A stretch of DNA of 64,000 nt, from the NCBI GenBank assembly GCA_007679095.1, contig VEFU01000002.1:1-64000 (forward strand). The letters run 5' to 3'. Position numbers and translations under genes: made by a program. Position 1 is the stretch's first letter. Each line of letters starts with the position of its first letter. This document shows, in pieces, positions 20,212-29,839 of the stretch. The notes below the pieces were generated by a model that did not search any database, had not been told where the DNA came from, and worked only from the letters and a program-made list of their open reading frames with translations. This DNA comes from Paenibacillus bovis. GTDB taxonomy: Bacteria; Bacillota; Bacilli; Bacillales; Bacillaceae_C.

Positions 20212-21471
20212 ATGAAGACAGAAAAAATTACCATGCCAAAGCTCGGTGAGAGTGTTACAGAGGGAACAATCAGCAGGTGGCTTGTACAGCCTGGTGATCA
20301 TGTAAATAAATATGACCCATTAGCGGAAATCATGACAGACAAAGTTAATGCAGAAATCCCATCTTCATTCTCAGGAATTATTAACGAGTTACTAGTAGAG
20401 GAAGGGTCTGTGCAGCCAGTCGGTGTAACAATATGTACAATCAATGTAGAAGGAACCACTGGACAAGCTAATGATACAAATACCGAAGTGCAAGAAGTAA
20501 ATGAAAGTGATAACCCGACAGTAGTAAAACAATCAGATTCTAATGAAACGGGGAAAACTAGATTTTCTCCAGCTGTTTTAAAAATGTCACAAGAACACGA
20601 TATTGATTTATCCAAAGTCAATGGAACTGGTAAAGATGGTAGAATAACGCGAAAAGACCTTCAGAAGTTAATTGATACAAATTCTATTCCAGTGAATGTA
20701 CCGGTAGTGGAAAATACTCCTGAAGTGAAAACTCATAGCCAACAAAAACAAACTATTATTCCAACTGCTGCAGGTGATATAGAAATTCCTGTTACCGGTG
20801 TAAGAAGAGCAATTGCTAATAAAATGCGTAAAAGTCTTGATGAAATTCCGCATGCTTGGATGATGATGGAAGTAGACGTAACAAAGCTAGTTCGCTACCG
20901 AGAATCATTAAAAAATGAATTTAAACAACGTGAAGGCTTTAGTTTAACTTATTTCGCATTCTTTGTTAAAGCAGTAGCTCAAGCTTTAAAAGAATTCCCG
21001 ATGATTAATTCGATGTGGGCAGGAGATAAAATTGTACAAAAGAAAGATGTGAACATCTCGATTGCTGTCGCAAAGGAAAATGAATTATTTGTTCCAGTCA
21101 TAAAAAATGCGGATGAAAAGTCAATAAAGGGAATTGCTCGTGATATTGCTGAACTTGCTAAAAAAGTTCGTAATGGTACGCTAAAAAGTGAAGAGACCCA
21201 AGGTGGAACTTTTACGATAAACAATACTGGTTCGTTTGGCTCCATTCAATCGATGGGGATTATCAATCATCCACAGGCTGCAATATTGCAAGTGGAATCA
21301 ATTGTAAAGCGTCCTGTTGTGGTCAATGATGCTATTGCAATACGAGATATGGTGAATCTTTGTCTATCACTAGATCATCGTGTATTGGATGGTCTTATTT
21401 GTGGCCATTTCCTCCAACGAGTAAAAGAAATTCTAGAAAATATACCAAAAGAAAATACATCTGTTTATTAA
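20212..21471 (+). CDS. bkdB: Lipoamide acyltransferase (E2) of the branched-chain oxoacid complex
   Basis: Core of the complex, transferring acyl groups from E1 to CoA. The 419-residue protein has one lipoyl domain (lysine in MTDKVNAEIPS, near 44), a flexible linker, a peripheral-subunit-binding domain (FSPAVLKMSQEHDIDLSKV), and the catalytic domain ending with the active-site HRVLDG. Last gene of the bkd operon; the terminator now lies beyond an inserted repeat element (21480-21666). Confidence 0.95.
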   Translation: MKTEKITMPKLGESVTEGTISRWLVQPGDHVNKYDPLAEIMTDKVNAEIPSSFSGIINELLVEEGSVQPVGVTICTINVEGTTGQANDTNTEVQEVNESDNPTVVKQSDSNETGKTRFSPAVLKMSQEHDIDLSKVNGTGKDGRITRKDLQKLIDTNSIPVNVPVVENTPEVKTHSQQKQTIIPTAAGDIEIPVTGVRRAIANKMRKSLDEIPHAWMMMEVDVTKLVRYRESLKNEFKQREGFSLTYFAFFVKAVAQALKEFPMINSMWAGDKIVQKKDVNISIAVAKENELFVPVIKNADEKSIKGIARDIAELAKKVRNGTLKSEETQGGTFTINNTGSFGSIQSMGIINHPQAAILQVESIVKRPVVVNDAIAIRDMVNLCLSLDHRVLDGLICGHFLQRVKEILENIPKENTSVY

Positions 21472-21479
21472 ACAGAAAG

Positions 21480-21666
21480 CTCTGTTAAACTCTGATCTTG
21501 ATTTTCGCTCCTGTACACTCGCTTTCCGCGGGCACGGCCTCAGCTAACTTGGCAAAGAAAACCGCTTTGCCAAGTGGATCTTCGGCTCGTGCTGTTCCCG
21601 CAGGAGTCTCGTGTACATCCGCTACAATCAACTAAGTTGTTAACAACAATGAACTTTAACAGAGCC
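21480..21666. mobile_element. MITE-like palindromic element with target duplication
   Basis: A non-coding block of about 187 bases with terminal inverted repeats CTCTGTTAAA and TTTAACAGAG, internal arms GTACACTCGCTTTCCGCGGG and CCCGCAGGAGTCTCGTGTAC, and a central stem CTTGGCAAAG...CTTTGCCAAG. It is flanked by the 10-base direct repeat AAACAGAAAG (21470-21479 and 21667-21676). It carries no transposase and would depend on one encoded elsewhere. The 65 right-hand bases are nearly identical to 70-134. Confidence 0.75.
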
Positions 21667-21676
21667 AAACAGAAAG

Positions 21677-21718
21677 AAGAAGCTTGTTACATTTTATCTT
21701 GTAACAGCTTCTTTTTTT
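21677..21718 (+). terminator. bkdB terminator displaced by the inserted element
   Basis: GAAGCTTGTTAC and GTAACAGCTTC form a strong stem followed by seven T. It lies directly after the right-hand direct repeat, so the element sits between the bkdB stop codon and its terminator. Confidence 0.85.
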
Positions 21719-21739
21719 ATTCTTTTGCTTATTCTGCAG

Positions 21740-21773
21740 TACTAACATGAATGTAGCTTGCCATATGTTAGTA
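21740..21773 (+). promoter_or_regulatory. Inverted repeat ahead of mutA, possible operator
   Basis: TACTAACAT (21740-21748) and ATGTTAGTA (21765-21773) are a perfect 9-base inverted repeat. No clear promoter hexamers were found around it. It could be an operator or an mRNA hairpin. Confidence 0.4.
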
Positions 21774-21808
21774 TAACGAATCTTTTTTTAAAAGAGGAGG
21801 GATACTCT

Positions 21809-23020
21809 TTGTTTATTGAAAAAGCGAAGCAAACATTGTTTCCTGATTACAATTACAAGACATGGGAGCGGTTAATAAAGCAATCTATCCCAGTAAAACA
21901 TACTAAAGAAGGTATGCTAATAAAGCCTTTATATGTTAAATCAGATTGGCAACACCGTGTTAACTCTGAACTATATTCTAATGCCCGTGATTTTAATAAT
22001 AACTGGAAAATTTCACAAAAGATGAAACATCGTGATTGGAATACTTTGGTGGATATGGTTAGGCTAGCCATATGTAATGGACAAGATGCTATTGCAATAG
22101 ATTGTGATTACTTATCTGATCATAAACAAATAGATTTTAATGATTTGAAAAAAATAATGACGGTAAATGAAATTCCTTTTGTTCTTCGTACGTCAAATTA
22201 TCCACTTATCATCAAAAAACTCCTAGAAGTTCCATTCAAACATGTAATAGGCATTATTGCTACCGATCCTATTTCTGCGCAACTAAACAAGAAAGTGATA
22301 AGCAAATTATCAGTTGAATGGCTAGAGAATGTCCAAAAACTAGCTGATCCATTTGGAGAGCTGAAAGTCATTTTGGTTGATATGATACCATATAGCAATG
22401 GAGGTGCTAATACTCTAGCTGTATTAGCGTTAGCTATTGCAGAGGCAGTTTATTATATCGAATGTATGAAAAAGCTAGGTTGGTCTCCTGAGAAAACGGT
22501 AAATAAAATAGCATTTCATTTTCAGATTGGGGATGAATTTTATGTAGAAATAGCAAAAATTCGGGCTTTTCGAGTCTTATGGAGAACGATACTTAATGCT
22601 TATCAGATTCATCAAGCAGATATCACAATATCAGCAGAAACAGCTACATTCCAGCAATCAAGTGGACCTTTTAATGAACATGATATTATTCTACGTGCAG
22701 GAACAGCGGCGTTAGCAGCTTCTATCGGTGGAATTGATTATTTACATGTAACACCATTTCATGAAGAAGATAAGTTGGCGACTAGAATCGCTCGCAATAC
22801 TCAGCTAATTATGCGGGAGGAGGCATATTTCCATCGAGTATCAGATCCTTGTGGAGGTTCCTTTTATGTGGAGGCATTGACTGAAAAACTAATAGATGGA
22901 GCATGGAAGATTTTTCAGAAAATTGACCAAAATGGTGGCATATTACACTCACTACGAGAGAGTGATTTTCAAAATACGATAGGAAAATGGCAGAACAAAG
23001 AAGGGGATATAGATGAATAA
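21809..23020 (+). CDS. mutA: Methylmalonyl-CoA mutase small subunit, lacking the B12 domain
   Basis: Non-catalytic partner of MutB in methylmalonyl-CoA to succinyl-CoA isomerisation. The 403-residue protein matches the mutase barrel domain ([39 protein letters not shown]), but stops where the family usually continues into a degenerate C-terminal cobalamin-binding domain. The TTG at 21809 is preceded by AGAGGAGG at eight bases; an in-frame ATG at 21758 lacks a site. It overlaps mutB by 8 bases. Confidence 0.85.
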   Translation: MFIEKAKQTLFPDYNYKTWERLIKQSIPVKHTKEGMLIKPLYVKSDWQHRVNSELYSNARDFNNNWKISQKMKHRDWNTLVDMVRLAICNGQDAIAIDCDYLSDHKQIDFNDLKKIMTVNEIPFVLRTSNYPLIIKKLLEVPFKHVIGIIATDPISAQLNKKVISKLSVEWLENVQKLADPFGELKVILVDMIPYSNGGANTLAVLALAIAEAVYYIECMKKLGWSPEKTVNKIAFHFQIGDEFYVEIAKIRAFRVLWRTILNAYQIHQADITISAETATFQQSSGPFNEHDIILRAGTAALAASIGGIDYLHVTPFHEEDKLATRIARNTQLIMREEAYFHRVSDPCGGSFYVEALTEKLIDGAWKIFQKIDQNGGILHSLRESDFQNTIGKWQNKEGDIDE

Positions 23021-25181
23021 ACCTAACTTTCAATCCATTCATCCTTTTAAGGAAAACAGTGGAATTTTGCCAAATGTTCATATAAATAAAATGGAATATG
23101 AAACAAAAGAGAGAATTACTATTCAATCACTATATACGGATAAAGACATAGTCGATACGAAACATATAAATAATTTCCCCGGTTTACCACCCTATACAAG
23201 AGGACCATACCCATTAATGTATGTAACTCGTCCATGGACGATAAGACAATATGCTGGTTTTTCTACGGCAGAGGAGAGTAATAACTTTTATCGTAATAGT
23301 CTTGCGAATGGGCAAAAAGGATTATCTGTAGCTTTTGATTTAGCAACACACCGTGGCTATGATTCGGATCATCCGCGGGTTGTAGGAGATGTTGGGAAGG
23401 CTGGAGTAGCAATTGATTCTGTAGAAGACATGAAGTTATTATTTAAGGATATTCCTTTAGATCAAATGTCTGTATCCATGACGATGAATGGTGCAGTTAT
23501 CCCGATTATGGCATTTTATATTGTTGCTGCGGAAGAACAAGGTGTGAAGACCCATCAATTAGCAGGCACTATACAAAATGACATTTTAAAAGAGTATATG
23601 GTTCGAAATACGTACATTTATCCTCCTAATATGTCGATGCGTATCATTAAAGATATTTTTTCCTACACAACTAAGAACATGCCAAAGTTTAATAGTGTTT
23701 CTATTTCTGGTTATCACCTTCAAGAAGCAGGCGCACCTGCAGATATAGAGCTTGGGTATACATTGGCAAATGGATTAGAGTACGTGAGAACGGGTGTTGA
23801 AGCTGGACTACAAATTGATGATTTTGCACCTAGACTTTCATTCTTCTGGGGTATTGGGATGAATTATTTCATGGAAGTAGCAAAATTACGTGCTGGCAGA
23901 ATGATGTGGGCACAGTTGATGAGTCAATTTAATCCCAAAAATCCTAAATCACTTGCTCTCAGAACACATTGTCAAACATCTGGTTGGAGCTTAACTGAAC
24001 AGGATCCATACAATAACATTATTCGTACTTTAATTGAAGCTCATGCAGCAGTAACAGGTCAAACACAATCATTACACACAAATGCATTGGATGAAGCCAT
24101 TGCATTGCCAACCGAGTTAACAGCGCGTATTGCAAGGGATACACAAATCTACTTACAGAACGGTCTGGGGTTAACCGATGTCGTGGATCCTTTAGGTGGA
24201 TCATATTATGTGGAATCTCTAACAAATTCCTTAATGAGTAGAGCTTGGGGGCATCTGGAGGAGATGGAGCAATTAGGTGGGATGGCGAAAGCAATAGCAA
24301 CTGGTATACCAAAGTTACGCATTGAAGAAGCAGCTGCTGAAAGACAAGCGAAAATTGATTCAAAAAGCGAGAAAATTATCGGCGTAAATTGCTTTCAACC
24401 GCAAGAGAAGGAATCGATGCAAATATTGCATATTGATAATATGGAAGTAAGGAATTTACAGATAGAAAGATTAAGAGAACTCAAAGTAAAGCGTAATAAT
24501 AAGAGGGTACAGGAAGCTCTAAGCTTGTTAATAGAAGGGGCAAATAGAGATGGTACTAATTTATTAGAACTTGCGATTGTTGCTGCGAGGGAACGGGCAA
24601 CATTGGGAGAAATATCTGCTGCAATTGAAAAAGTATCTGGCCGTTATCGAGCCATAAATCAATCAGTTAGTGGTGTTTATCAATCTCATTATACAAATGA
24701 TGAGGAGATAAATTTGGCAAAGCAAATGGCAAATGATTTTTTAACGCAGGAAGGAAGAAGACCGAGGATTTTAATTGCTAAAATGGGGCAAGACGGTCAT
24801 GATCGCGGAGCAAAGGTAATTGCAACTGCATTTGCTGATATTGGCTTTGATGTTGATATTGGACCTTTATTTCTAACCCCGGAGGAAACTGCTAAACAAG
24901 CAATCGAAAATGATGTACATGTAATTGGTATTAGCTCGTTAACTGGTGGACATACAACACTCGTACCAAAATTAATAAGTGAATTAAAAAGAGTTGGACG
25001 TGATGATATTCTCATCGTTCTTGGTGGGATAGTACCTAAGCAAGATCATGCACAATTACTAAGAAATGGGGTTGCAGCAATCTTTGGACCTGGTACAATC
25101 ATTCCTCAAGCTGCTAAAACGGTACTAGAGAAGATATTTGAAAAGCTTGGTTACGTGAAAGAAGATGAAGATGATGCCTGA
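23013..25181 (+). CDS. mutB: Methylmalonyl-CoA mutase large (catalytic) subunit
   Basis: Adenosylcobalamin enzyme that links propionyl-CoA from Val/Ile and odd-chain fatty acids to the TCA cycle. The 722-residue protein has the substrate barrel ([20 protein letters not shown]; the [12 protein letters not shown] segment) and a complete C-terminal cobalamin domain with [10 protein letters not shown] carrying the axial His, then SSLTGGH and LGGIVP. Its start overlaps mutA and its end overlaps meaB, so the three genes are coupled. Confidence 0.95.
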   Translation: MNKPNFQSIHPFKENSGILPNVHINKMEYETKERITIQSLYTDKDIVDTKHINNFPGLPPYTRGPYPLMYVTRPWTIRQYAGFSTAEESNNFYRNSLANGQKGLSVAFDLATHRGYDSDHPRVVGDVGKAGVAIDSVEDMKLLFKDIPLDQMSVSMTMNGAVIPIMAFYIVAAEEQGVKTHQLAGTIQNDILKEYMVRNTYIYPPNMSMRIIKDIFSYTTKNMPKFNSVSISGYHLQEAGAPADIELGYTLANGLEYVRTGVEAGLQIDDFAPRLSFFWGIGMNYFMEVAKLRAGRMMWAQLMSQFNPKNPKSLALRTHCQTSGWSLTEQDPYNNIIRTLIEAHAAVTGQTQSLHTNALDEAIALPTELTARIARDTQIYLQNGLGLTDVVDPLGGSYYVESLTNSLMSRAWGHLEEMEQLGGMAKAIATGIPKLRIEEAAAERQAKIDSKSEKIIGVNCFQPQEKESMQILHIDNMEVRNLQIERLRELKVKRNNKRVQEALSLLIEGANRDGTNLLELAIVAARERATLGEISAAIEKVSGRYRAINQSVSGVYQSHYTNDEEINLAKQMANDFLTQEGRRPRILIAKMGQDGHDRGAKVIATAFADIGFDVDIGPLFLTPEETAKQAIENDVHVIGISSLTGGHTTLVPKLISELKRVGRDDILIVLGGIVPKQDHAQLLRNGVAAIFGPGTIIPQAAKTVLEKIFEKLGYVKEDEDDA

Positions 25182-26208
25182 CCAAATTCGCTTCTTTAAA
25201 AAGCAACATGATCGAGAAATGTCTATTCAGCAAATCGTAGATGGAGTCATAAAGAAAAACATTGCAATACTTGCTAAGGCCCTCACAATTATCGAAAGCA
25301 AAACGGAACGACATCGAGAACAGGCACAAACGATTATTCAACAACTGTTACCATATGCTGGTCGTTCGATAAGAATTGGTATTACGGGTGTACCAGGTGC
25401 TGGGAAAAGTTCTTTTATTGAAGGATTTGGAATGATGTTATGTGATGCTGGATTTCGTGTAGCAGTTTTAGCTATTGATCCAAGTTCTACCATTACTGGT
25501 GGAAGTATATTAGGAGATAAAACACGAATGGAAGCATTAAGTAAACATAAGAATGCATATATTCGTCCCAGTCCTTCTAGTGGGACATTAGGTGGTGTCC
25601 ACGAACGAACAAGAGAAGCGATTATTGCATGTGAAGCAGCAGGTTATGACATTATTTTGGTGGAAACTGTTGGCGTGGGACAAAGCGAGGTTACTGTTCG
25701 GAGCATGGTTGACTTTTTTTTATTATTAGTATTAACGCGAGCAGGAGATGAACTACAAGGTATAAAGAAAGGAATACTGGAATTAGCAGATGCTCTCATT
25801 GTCCATAAAGCAGACGGTGATAATTTATCAATAGCAGAACAAACACGGAGAGAATACAAGCAAATATTACACCTAATACATTCAAGAATCGATTGGTGGA
25901 AACCACAAGTTCTCTTATGTTCCTCTATTACTGGTAAAGGTTGGCAGGAAATATGGAGTTTAATAGAGGGGTTTATACATGAAGCTAAGATTCGAAATTA
26001 CTTTGAAACGAATCGTCAATTTCAAGTGCATGCATGGTTTCACTCACTTGTGATGGAGAGGCTAGAAAGGTCTTTTTTTCAAAATAAACAAGTGATAGAG
26101 AAGAAAAAGCGAATTGATGAGCAATTGGAAAATGGTGAAATTACAGTCCCGCAAGCTGTAGATTTACTATTTTCTGTGTACAACTCCAAAAAAAATGGAC
26201 AGCGCTAA
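25165..26208 (+). CDS. meaB: MeaB/ArgK-family GTPase, mutase chaperone
   Basis: G3E-family GTPase that protects and reloads methylmalonyl-CoA mutase with cofactor. The 347-residue protein has the P-loop [10 protein letters not shown], the [18 protein letters not shown] switch, the [10 protein letters not shown]3 motif and the HKAD guanine-specificity motif. Starts at 25165, 25171 or 25174 are all possible because the ribosome site is weak. A hairpin GGACAGC/GCTGTCC overlaps the stop codon. Confidence 0.92.
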   Translation: MKMMPDQIRFFKKQHDREMSIQQIVDGVIKKNIAILAKALTIIESKTERHREQAQTIIQQLLPYAGRSIRIGITGVPGAGKSSFIEGFGMMLCDAGFRVAVLAIDPSSTITGGSILGDKTRMEALSKHKNAYIRPSPSSGTLGGVHERTREAIIACEAAGYDIILVETVGVGQSEVTVRSMVDFFLLLVLTRAGDELQGIKKGILELADALIVHKADGDNLSIAEQTRREYKQILHLIHSRIDWWKPQVLLCSSITGKGWQEIWSLIEGFIHEAKIRNYFETNRQFQVHAWFHSLVMERLERSFFQNKQVIEKKKRIDEQLENGEITVPQAVDLLFSVYNSKKNGQR

Positions 26209-26312
26209 GTTTGCTGTCCAAAAAAACATCTAGGGAGTTTAGGGGTATGGATCTAGATGTAGTAGTATCATTCCCTTTTCCTCCAAAAATTAAACATGGA
26301 GCATCAACATAT

Positions 26313-26342
26313 TTGATAAAAATGTATATTTACTGCTATGAT
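26313..26342 (+). promoter_or_regulatory. sigma-A promoter for brxB
   Basis: TTGATA (26313-26318) and TATGAT (26337-26342), spaced by 18, lie 40 bases before the brxB GTG. This gives brxB its own transcription start inside the catabolic island. Confidence 0.65.
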
Positions 26343-26381
26343 ATGAATATAAGTAAACATACCTATAAGGAGTTGTGTACA

Positions 26382-26813
26382 GTGGATTTTAATCTTTATA
26401 TGAATGACATTCTAACACAGGCACGTGAAGACATGGTTAAGTCAGGCTACGAAGAACTTACTACACCTGAAGATGTTGATACTGCTTTAAATAGAGAAGG
26501 AACAACATTAGTAATGGTTAACTCTGTTTGCGGATGTGCTGGAGGTATTGCACGCCCAGCTGCAGCTCATGCTATTCACTATGATAAGCGTCCAGATCAT
26601 CTAGTAACTGTTTTTGCTGGACAAGATAAGGAAGCAACAGCAAAGGCTCGTAGTTATTTCACTGATTACCCACCATCCTCGCCTTCTTTTGCATTATTAA
26701 AAGATGGAAAGATATTAACAATGGTGGAGCGTCATGAAATTGAAGGCCATGATCCAATGTCTGTTGTAAACAAACTACAAAGATATTTCGATGAATATTG
26801 TGAAGAGGTTTAA
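26382..26813 (+). CDS. brxB: Bacilliredoxin BrxB
   Basis: Thioredoxin-like protein that removes bacillithiol from mixed disulfides. The 143-residue protein has the unusual CGC active site in [16 protein letters not shown]. The GTG at 26382 has AAGGAG nine bases upstream and gives the family start ([11 protein letters not shown]); the longer open frame from 26211 includes the promoter region and is rejected. It occupies the yqiW position downstream of the bkd genes. Confidence 0.92.
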   Translation: MDFNLYMNDILTQAREDMVKSGYEELTTPEDVDTALNREGTTLVMVNSVCGCAGGIARPAAAHAIHYDKRPDHLVTVFAGQDKEATAKARSYFTDYPPSSPSFALLKDGKILTMVERHEIEGHDPMSVVNKLQRYFDEYCEEV

Positions 26814-26832
26814 TTAAAAAGTACTAAAATGA

Positions 26833-26880
26833 AAAACCAAACTATTACTGGAATTAAATTCTAAATAGTTTGGTTTTTTT
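26833..26880 (+). terminator. Terminator after brxB (AACCAAACTAT hairpin family)
   Basis: AAAACCAAACTATT pairs with AATAGTTTGGTTTT around an 18-base loop region, with a T-run. It is related in sequence to the hairpins at 14334, 33692 and 40850. Confidence 0.85.
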
Positions 26881-27015
26881 GCATACATGAAATGACACAA
26901 CTGGATATTCTGCTATGCCGAGTCGGTTTACTTTCGTCAATACCTTTATTGTCATCATTATTATTGTATGTAATTTCTTCTTTTTTCACAAACTAAGTGA
27001 AAAGAGGTTGTTATA

Positions 27016-27519
27016 ATGAAATTATTATTTTCTATCATGATGTTAATCAACACAACGTTTTGGCCATTTGATGCTAATATTCTACCAGGTGACTCGCTTG
27101 TAATTGTAAATAAAAAATCCAATCAACTCGTTTTATTTGAAGGTGGACAAATTGTTTTAGAAAGTAGCATAGCTTCGGGAAAAACAAATGAACTCACACC
27201 TGAAGGATTATTCTCTATCACAGTGAAGGCGATTAATCCTTATTATCGAAAATTAGACATTCCGGGTGGAAGTCCACTTAATCCATTGGGGTCAAGATGG
27301 ATAGGTTTTGATGCAAGAGGCACTGATGGTAGAACATATGGAGTCCATGGAACTAATCAACCACAATCGATAGGGCAATATATATCGCAAGGCTGCATAA
27401 GAATGCCAAAAAAAGAACTAGAGCAATTATATGACCGTGTATTAATTGGGACGAAAATCTTAATTGTAAATTCTTCTGAATCAATGGAAGAATTAGCAAA
27501 AAAATATGGAGCAATTTAA
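27016..27519 (+). CDS. YkuD-type L,D-transpeptidase
   Basis: Predicted to form 3-3 cross-links in, or attach proteins to, peptidoglycan outside the membrane. The 167-residue protein has a short hydrophobic N-terminus (LLFSIMMLINTTFW) resembling a signal peptide and the YkuD domain, with the catalytic motif HGTNQPQSIGQYISQGCIRM containing the active-site His and Cys. There is no LysM domain in this copy. A ribosome site (AAAGAGG) precedes the ATG. Its role in this organism is not known; sporulation or stress are possibilities. Confidence 0.88.
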   Translation: MKLLFSIMMLINTTFWPFDANILPGDSLVIVNKKSNQLVLFEGGQIVLESSIASGKTNELTPEGLFSITVKAINPYYRKLDIPGGSPLNPLGSRWIGFDARGTDGRTYGVHGTNQPQSIGQYISQGCIRMPKKELEQLYDRVLIGTKILIVNSSESMEELAKKYGAI

Positions 27520-27523
27520 TATG

Positions 27524-27568
27524 AAAAAAGGTGAGATAATCCGAATGTGGATCTATCTCACCTTTTTT
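27524..27568. terminator. Bidirectional terminator
   Basis: AAAAAAGGTGAGATA and TATCTCACCTTTTTT form a perfect 15-base stem with A- and T-runs on both sides. It can serve the transpeptidase gene on + and the Prli42-like gene on -. Confidence 0.9.
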
Positions 27569-27581
27569 GTTTATTCATTTA

Positions 27582-27674
27582 TTAGAACATGGAAGCTCCA
27601 GCAAAAATTGTCGTTGCAATCATTGAGATGAGCATGATATAAATTACTATCTTTTGAATTTTTTTATTGGACAT
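27582..27674 (-). CDS. prli42: Prli42-like stressosome-anchoring miniprotein
   Basis: A 30-residue frame, too short for most gene callers. It has a basic N-terminus (MSNKKIQKIV) followed by one membrane helix (IYIMLISMIATTIFAGA). AGGGGTG lies six bases before the ATG, and a bidirectional terminator lies seven bases after the stop. Size and layout match Prli42, the Listeria membrane miniprotein that tethers the stressosome (RsbR/S/T) and is conserved in Firmicutes. The identification rests on recall of the family pattern, without alignment. Confidence 0.7.
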   Translation of the reverse strand: MSNKKIQKIVIYIMLISMIATTIFAGASMF

Positions 27675-27820
27675 GTCATGCACCCCTAAAAAATTTGATT
27701 TATTATTATTTTATCGAGAAAATCTGTTTTGTACAACCTTTCTTTTATAGGAAAGTATGACGTAAATAGGAATATATATAGAATGGAGACTTTTTTCAAT
27801 ATATTTTAGGAGGCGGAACA

Positions 27821-28240
27821 ATGAAACACATAGATCACATTGGCATCGCCGTTAAGTCATTACAGAATACGATTCCATTCTATACACAAATTTTACCATT
27901 AACTTTGATTTCAATAGAGACAGTAGCATCAGAAAAAACAAAGGTAGCATTTCTGGAAGCAGATAATATCAAAATTGAATTATTAGAAGCAACAGGTTGT
28001 GATAGCCCAATAGCAAAATTTATTGAAAAGTATGGTGAAGGAATCCATCATATTGCCTTTCAAGTAGATTCTGTAGAAAAGAGCATGAAAGAACTAACCG
28101 AAAATCAGGTCAAATTAGTAAATGAATCGCCTAAATTAGGGGCGAATGATAGTTTAATTGCATTTATTCATCCCAAATCGGCACATGGAGTACTAGTTGA
28201 ATTATATGAAAAGAAGATTGCAGGGGGCGACTTATCATGA
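27821..28240 (+). CDS. mce: Methylmalonyl-CoA epimerase
   Basis: Converts (S)- to (R)-methylmalonyl-CoA, the form used by MutAB. The 139-residue glyoxalase-fold protein has the metal ligands in IDHIGIAVKSL, in KIELLEA, in GIHHIAFQV and in GVLVELYE. AGGAGGCGG precedes the ATG. It overlaps mmdA by 4 bases (ATGA), so the two are coupled. Confidence 0.93.
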   Translation: MKHIDHIGIAVKSLQNTIPFYTQILPLTLISIETVASEKTKVAFLEADNIKIELLEATGCDSPIAKFIEKYGEGIHHIAFQVDSVEKSMKELTENQVKLVNESPKLGANDSLIAFIHPKSAHGVLVELYEKKIAGGDLS

Positions 28241-29787
28241 CTGATATATATGATAAATTAAATGAACTTTACGATCGTCGTCGGCAAGCAGAATTGGGTG
28301 GTGGGGATGAACGCATTCAAAAACAGTATGATAAAGGTAAACTAACAGCAAGGGAAAGAATCAATATATTACTTGACCGTGGTACTTTTGTTGAACTCAA
28401 TCCTTTTATAGAGCATCGATCGACTGATTTTGGACTAGACAAAACGAAATATCCTGGTGACGGAGTTGTAACTGGCTTTGGCAAAATTAATGGAAAGCCA
28501 GTTTATTTATTCGCGCAAGACTTTACGGTATTAGGTGGAGCATTAGGAGAAATGCATGCAGAGAAAATTAGCAAAGTGATGGATTTAGCAGCTAAGAATG
28601 GAACACCGTTTATCGGATTAAACGATTCTGGTGGAGCGAGAATTCAAGAAGGGGTAGTGTCGCTTGATGGTTATGGACATGTATTTTATCGTAATGCCAT
28701 ATACTCTGGTGTTATCCCGCAAATATCGATCATATTAGGACCTTGTGCAGGTGGAGCGGTATATTCACCAGCAATTACTGATTTTGTTTTTATGGTAAAT
28801 AATACGAGTCAGATGTTTATTACAGGACCTAAGGTAATAGAAACCGTAACAGGAGAGAATATTAGCTCTGAAAATTTAGGTGGTGCAAGAGTTCATAATA
28901 CCATAAGTGGAAATGCTCACTTTCGAGCTGATTCGGAAAGAGAATTGTTAACGATGGTCCGAAAGTTATTAGACTATTTACCACAAAATAATCAAGAAAC
29001 ATCTGATAAAAAGAAATTTGATGGTAAAGATGATTATCGATCTAAATTGCTCGATATTGTTCCGTTTGATTCAGTTCGACCGTATGACATGAGACAAGTA
29101 ATATTAGAAGTAGTGGATTCCAATAGCTTTTTTGAGGTTCATAAAGAATTTGCTAAAAACATCATCGTAGGGTTTGCAAGAATACACGGTGAAGTAGTGG
29201 GGCTTATCTGCAATCAACCTAAATTTATGGCTGGTAGCTTAGACATTGATGCTTCTGATAAAGCAGCACGGTTTATTCGCTTTTGTGATTCATTCAATAT
29301 ACCGCTTATCACATTTGAAGATGTGACAGGTTTTTTTCCAGGTATTAAACAGGAACATAGTGGTATCATTAGGCATGGAGCCAAGATTCTTTATTCTTAT
29401 TCAGAGGCCACTGTCCCAAAGATTACTGTTATTGTAAGAAAAGCTTACGGTGGTGCATATGTAGCGCTTAACAGTAAAGCGATTGGTGCAGACTTAGTAT
29501 TTGCATGGCCTAATGCTGAAATAGCTGTCATGGGACCACACGGTGCTGCTAGCATCATTTTTTCACGTGAGATTGAAAATAGTGAGAATCCAGAGGAAAC
29601 ACGCCAAGAAAAAATGGAGAGCTATCGTGAGAAATTTGCAAACCCATATATTGCAGCAGCCCATGGTATGGTAGATGATATCATCGATCCTCGTGAAACG
29701 AGAATAAAGTTAATTCAAGCATTAGAAATGCTCCGTAATAAACGAGAAGTGCGACCTAAGAAAAAACATGGTAATATTCCTTTATAG
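28237..29787 (+). CDS. mmdA: Acyl-CoA carboxyltransferase (MmdA/propionyl-CoA carboxylase beta type)
   Basis: Carboxyltransferase that moves CO2 between biotin and propionyl-/methylmalonyl-CoA. The 516-residue protein has the two crotonase-like carboxyltransferase halves, with DSGGARIQEGVVSLDGYG in the first and RKAYGGAYVALNSK and the oxyanion-hole GPHGAASIIF in the second. Members of this family are named methylmalonyl-CoA decarboxylase alpha, transcarboxylase 12S or PCC beta; the sequence does not decide. No dedicated biotin carrier gene is adjacent. Confidence 0.9.
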   Translation: MTDIYDKLNELYDRRRQAELGGGDERIQKQYDKGKLTARERINILLDRGTFVELNPFIEHRSTDFGLDKTKYPGDGVVTGFGKINGKPVYLFAQDFTVLGGALGEMHAEKISKVMDLAAKNGTPFIGLNDSGGARIQEGVVSLDGYGHVFYRNAIYSGVIPQISIILGPCAGGAVYSPAITDFVFMVNNTSQMFITGPKVIETVTGENISSENLGGARVHNTISGNAHFRADSERELLTMVRKLLDYLPQNNQETSDKKKFDGKDDYRSKLLDIVPFDSVRPYDMRQVILEVVDSNSFFEVHKEFAKNIIVGFARIHGEVVGLICNQPKFMAGSLDIDASDKAARFIRFCDSFNIPLITFEDVTGFFPGIKQEHSGIIRHGAKILYSYSEATVPKITVIVRKAYGGAYVALNSKAIGADLVFAWPNAEIAVMGPHGAASIIFSREIENSENPEETRQEKMESYREKFANPYIAAAHGMVDDIIDPRETRIKLIQALEMLRNKREVRPKKKHGNIPL

Positions 29788-29839
29788 GGTTTCTCAGTAA
29801 TATGATAGAAAATATAAAAATATGGAGGCTTTACACAAC

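Noticed and set aside
21480-21666. Palindromic element as a CRISPR repeat or tRNA-like gene
   Set aside because: Single copy at this site, no spacers, no cloverleaf; the duplication of flanking bases supports insertion.
26198-26260. Hairpin GGACAGC/GCTGTCC at the meaB stop as a terminator, and the nearby ACATCTAG/CTAGATGT dyad
   Set aside because: The stem is followed by an A-run, not a T-run, and the second dyad has no clear partner gene; neither is listed as a site.
26211-26381. Upstream extension of brxB
   Set aside because: The extra residues have no similarity to the family and cover the promoter; the GTG at 26382 has AAGGAG at normal distance.
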